Assembly (NCBI RefSeq): GCF_900324465.2
Contig: NC_046627.1
Location: forward strand, 10,542,834-10,606,833
DNA: 64,000 nt
Origin: Anabas testudineus
Lineage: Eukaryota; Chordata; Actinopteri; Anabantiformes; Anabantidae
Reading direction: 5' to 3'
Shown: piece by piece, positions 62,684 to 64,000 of the stretch
Layout of the letters: each line of letters begins with the position of its first letter
Position numbering within the stretch: the first letter of the stretch is position 1
Notes under the pieces: generated by a model
What the model was told of the DNA's origin: nothing
Seen by the model: the letters and a program-made list of their open reading frames with translations, nothing else
Database searches by the model: none
Program-made: the position numbers and the translations under genes

Positions 62684-64000
62684 GTTGTCTTGCTGCCTCC
62701 TGTTTCAGCATCTGAAACACAGTCTGATGTAGCTGAGTACTTCCCCTTCCTGTAGAGCTACATTGTGATGTTAATGCAGAAGCTAACACGTCACAGTGGA
62801 AACAGTAACGTTTATAGTGGTTGTGGGAAAAAGAAAAAAAAAACTTGCTAATGTAGTTCCAATGTAAGAGATGGAGGGCTTTGTTTTCGTTTTACATTAA
62901 GAGAGCCCTTTTCTCTTTTTGGGAGTCTTTGCACTGTAGTTACACTGACTTGTTGTAGAGTGGTTCTAGGATACTGTAGAAAGATGGCAGTCTCTGTTAA
63001 AAGGGGGTATATACAGTATAGTAGATATAATATAGATACAAACAGCTAATTCTGAACTAAAGAAACTGCAATGGTTCTATTTTTTTCAGATGATTACACA
63101 CCTATGAAAACATTAGAATGAATAATTATATCTTTTTGTGTAGATCGTTGTTTTATTCCATGGTGAGATACAAGCGCATTTTCAAGGTAAGTTGTTTGAG
63201 CTTGGTTAGCAAATGTATCAGACCATGTTCTGTCTTCTGGGTAACATTGTTAATGATCTTTGTAAGACTGTTGATGCCCTTTATCATATTGGTGATGACC
63301 TTCTGGCTTGGATATGTAAAGACCTTGCATTGATTTTTATAATCAATTTCTTTCCATATAGTCAGTTATATCAGTCACCTGGTACCAGCCTCAAAGTTTA
63401 GAGTATAAATGAACCCAATTAAAGAGAAAATGCAGCATGAATTATTCTTATGTATCTTGTAAATGACCACAGCATCATCAATACAAACCAAATTTAATGT
63501 GTCTACAGCTGGACTTTGTAGAAATCAGAGCAAGTTAAAGGTTAATCACATATTGAGAGACTTTTCCCCTGCAGTCTGTGGAAGCAATCATCACATCACA
63601 GACCACGTGTAGCCCCTAGTAGGCTCATGCCCTACCCTGGCTACCAGAATCTATACTGCTGAACCATGCTGAGTATCTAAGACATCTGTTCTTTGGTTTC
63701 TACTAAAGCTTAGCTCCAGTGTGATTCATTTCTGGTCAGTTACTCAGATTCAAGCTTCTCTGTGTTCATTATTCACTAGGTTTGGTGAGGAGACTGGCAG
63801 TAGCAAACCAAAATAGAGAGGGAAAAGACCTCCATCCCACTAGGAATCCACACATACATACTTACAAAAATGGCAAAAGGAATGTATTTATAAAAGATTA
63901 CAAAAATAACAAAGGTGACAAGACCAAGAAAAACTTCCTTTAGATGACTGACTTAAAATCAGATGTTTAACAAAATAGTTTAGTATAAATAAAATGATCA
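62684..64000. other. Right end of the window, no gene recognised
   Basis: No Ig exon, tail exon, or known repeat family could be supported on either strand. Confidence 0.4.

Noticed and set aside
63118-63401. Two overlapping plus-strand frames near the right edge
   Set aside because: Hydrophobic, no splice or family support, and no counterpart elsewhere in the window.
1-64000. CRISPR array, phage or bacterial operon structure
   Set aside because: The window has spliced vertebrate genes. The short repeats present are microsatellites and SINE tails, not spaced direct repeats.

Overview
The window is vertebrate nuclear DNA, almost certainly from a ray-finned (teleost) fish. It has split genes with GT-AG introns, tRNA-derived SINEs, Tc1/mariner and LINE debris, and two families of immunoglobulin-superfamily (IgSF) receptor genes of the kind fish keep in tandem arrays. 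The species cannot be named from the sequence alone. All exon joins are read by eye from splice signals, phase and comparison between copies; there is no transcript evidence. Names used here (BTNL-1 to -7, FCRL-A to -J) are labels for this window only.

Plus strand: seven butyrophilin/MOG-like genes (BTNL-1 at 3078-5041, -2 at 9314-10345, -3 at 13630-15646, -4 at 17023-19365, -5 at 21100-23928, -6 at 32525-34566, -7 at 45243-47850). Each encodes a signal peptide, a V-set Ig domain, a C-set Ig domain, a transmembrane exon and one of three different tails: a long coiled coil (1, 3, 4, 5), a short basic tail (6) or a long acidic tail (7). No B30.2 domain is seen. BTNL-2 is truncated and BTNL-7 has an in-frame stop.

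Minus strand: ten Fc-receptor-like genes. FCRL-A to -D (52-1143, 6858-8397, 10466-11818, 25259-26832) are close copies with two Ig domains, and each has at least one lesion. FCRL-E, -F and -G (29597-31569, 35880-37803, 40280-43810) have three Ig domains. FCRL-H, -I and -J (49934-52916, 56154-57737, 58958-62683) have two. All start with a small exon coding for a peptide like MEVTAL. E, F and I have a basic residue in the membrane segment and a short tail, as in activating receptors. G, H and J have multi-exon tails, and J carries a consensus ITIM, as in inhibitory receptors.

Layout: in several places an FCRL gene (minus) and a BTNL gene (plus) are head to head with a short gap: A/BTNL-1, B/BTNL-2, C/BTNL-3, E/BTNL-6 and G/BTNL-7. 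From 1 to about 27000 this pair, with an old LINE fragment between its members, has been duplicated and broken by unequal exchange. From 29.6 to 62.7 kb the FCRL genes are more diverged and mostly intact. Both families have only phase-1 Ig exons, so domains can be gained, lost or skipped without shifting the frame. The most informative signals are near-identical C-set exons in otherwise diverged BTNL genes (gene conversion) and decayed signalling-tail exons downstream of activating-type FCRL-I, which suggest it descends from an inhibitory receptor.
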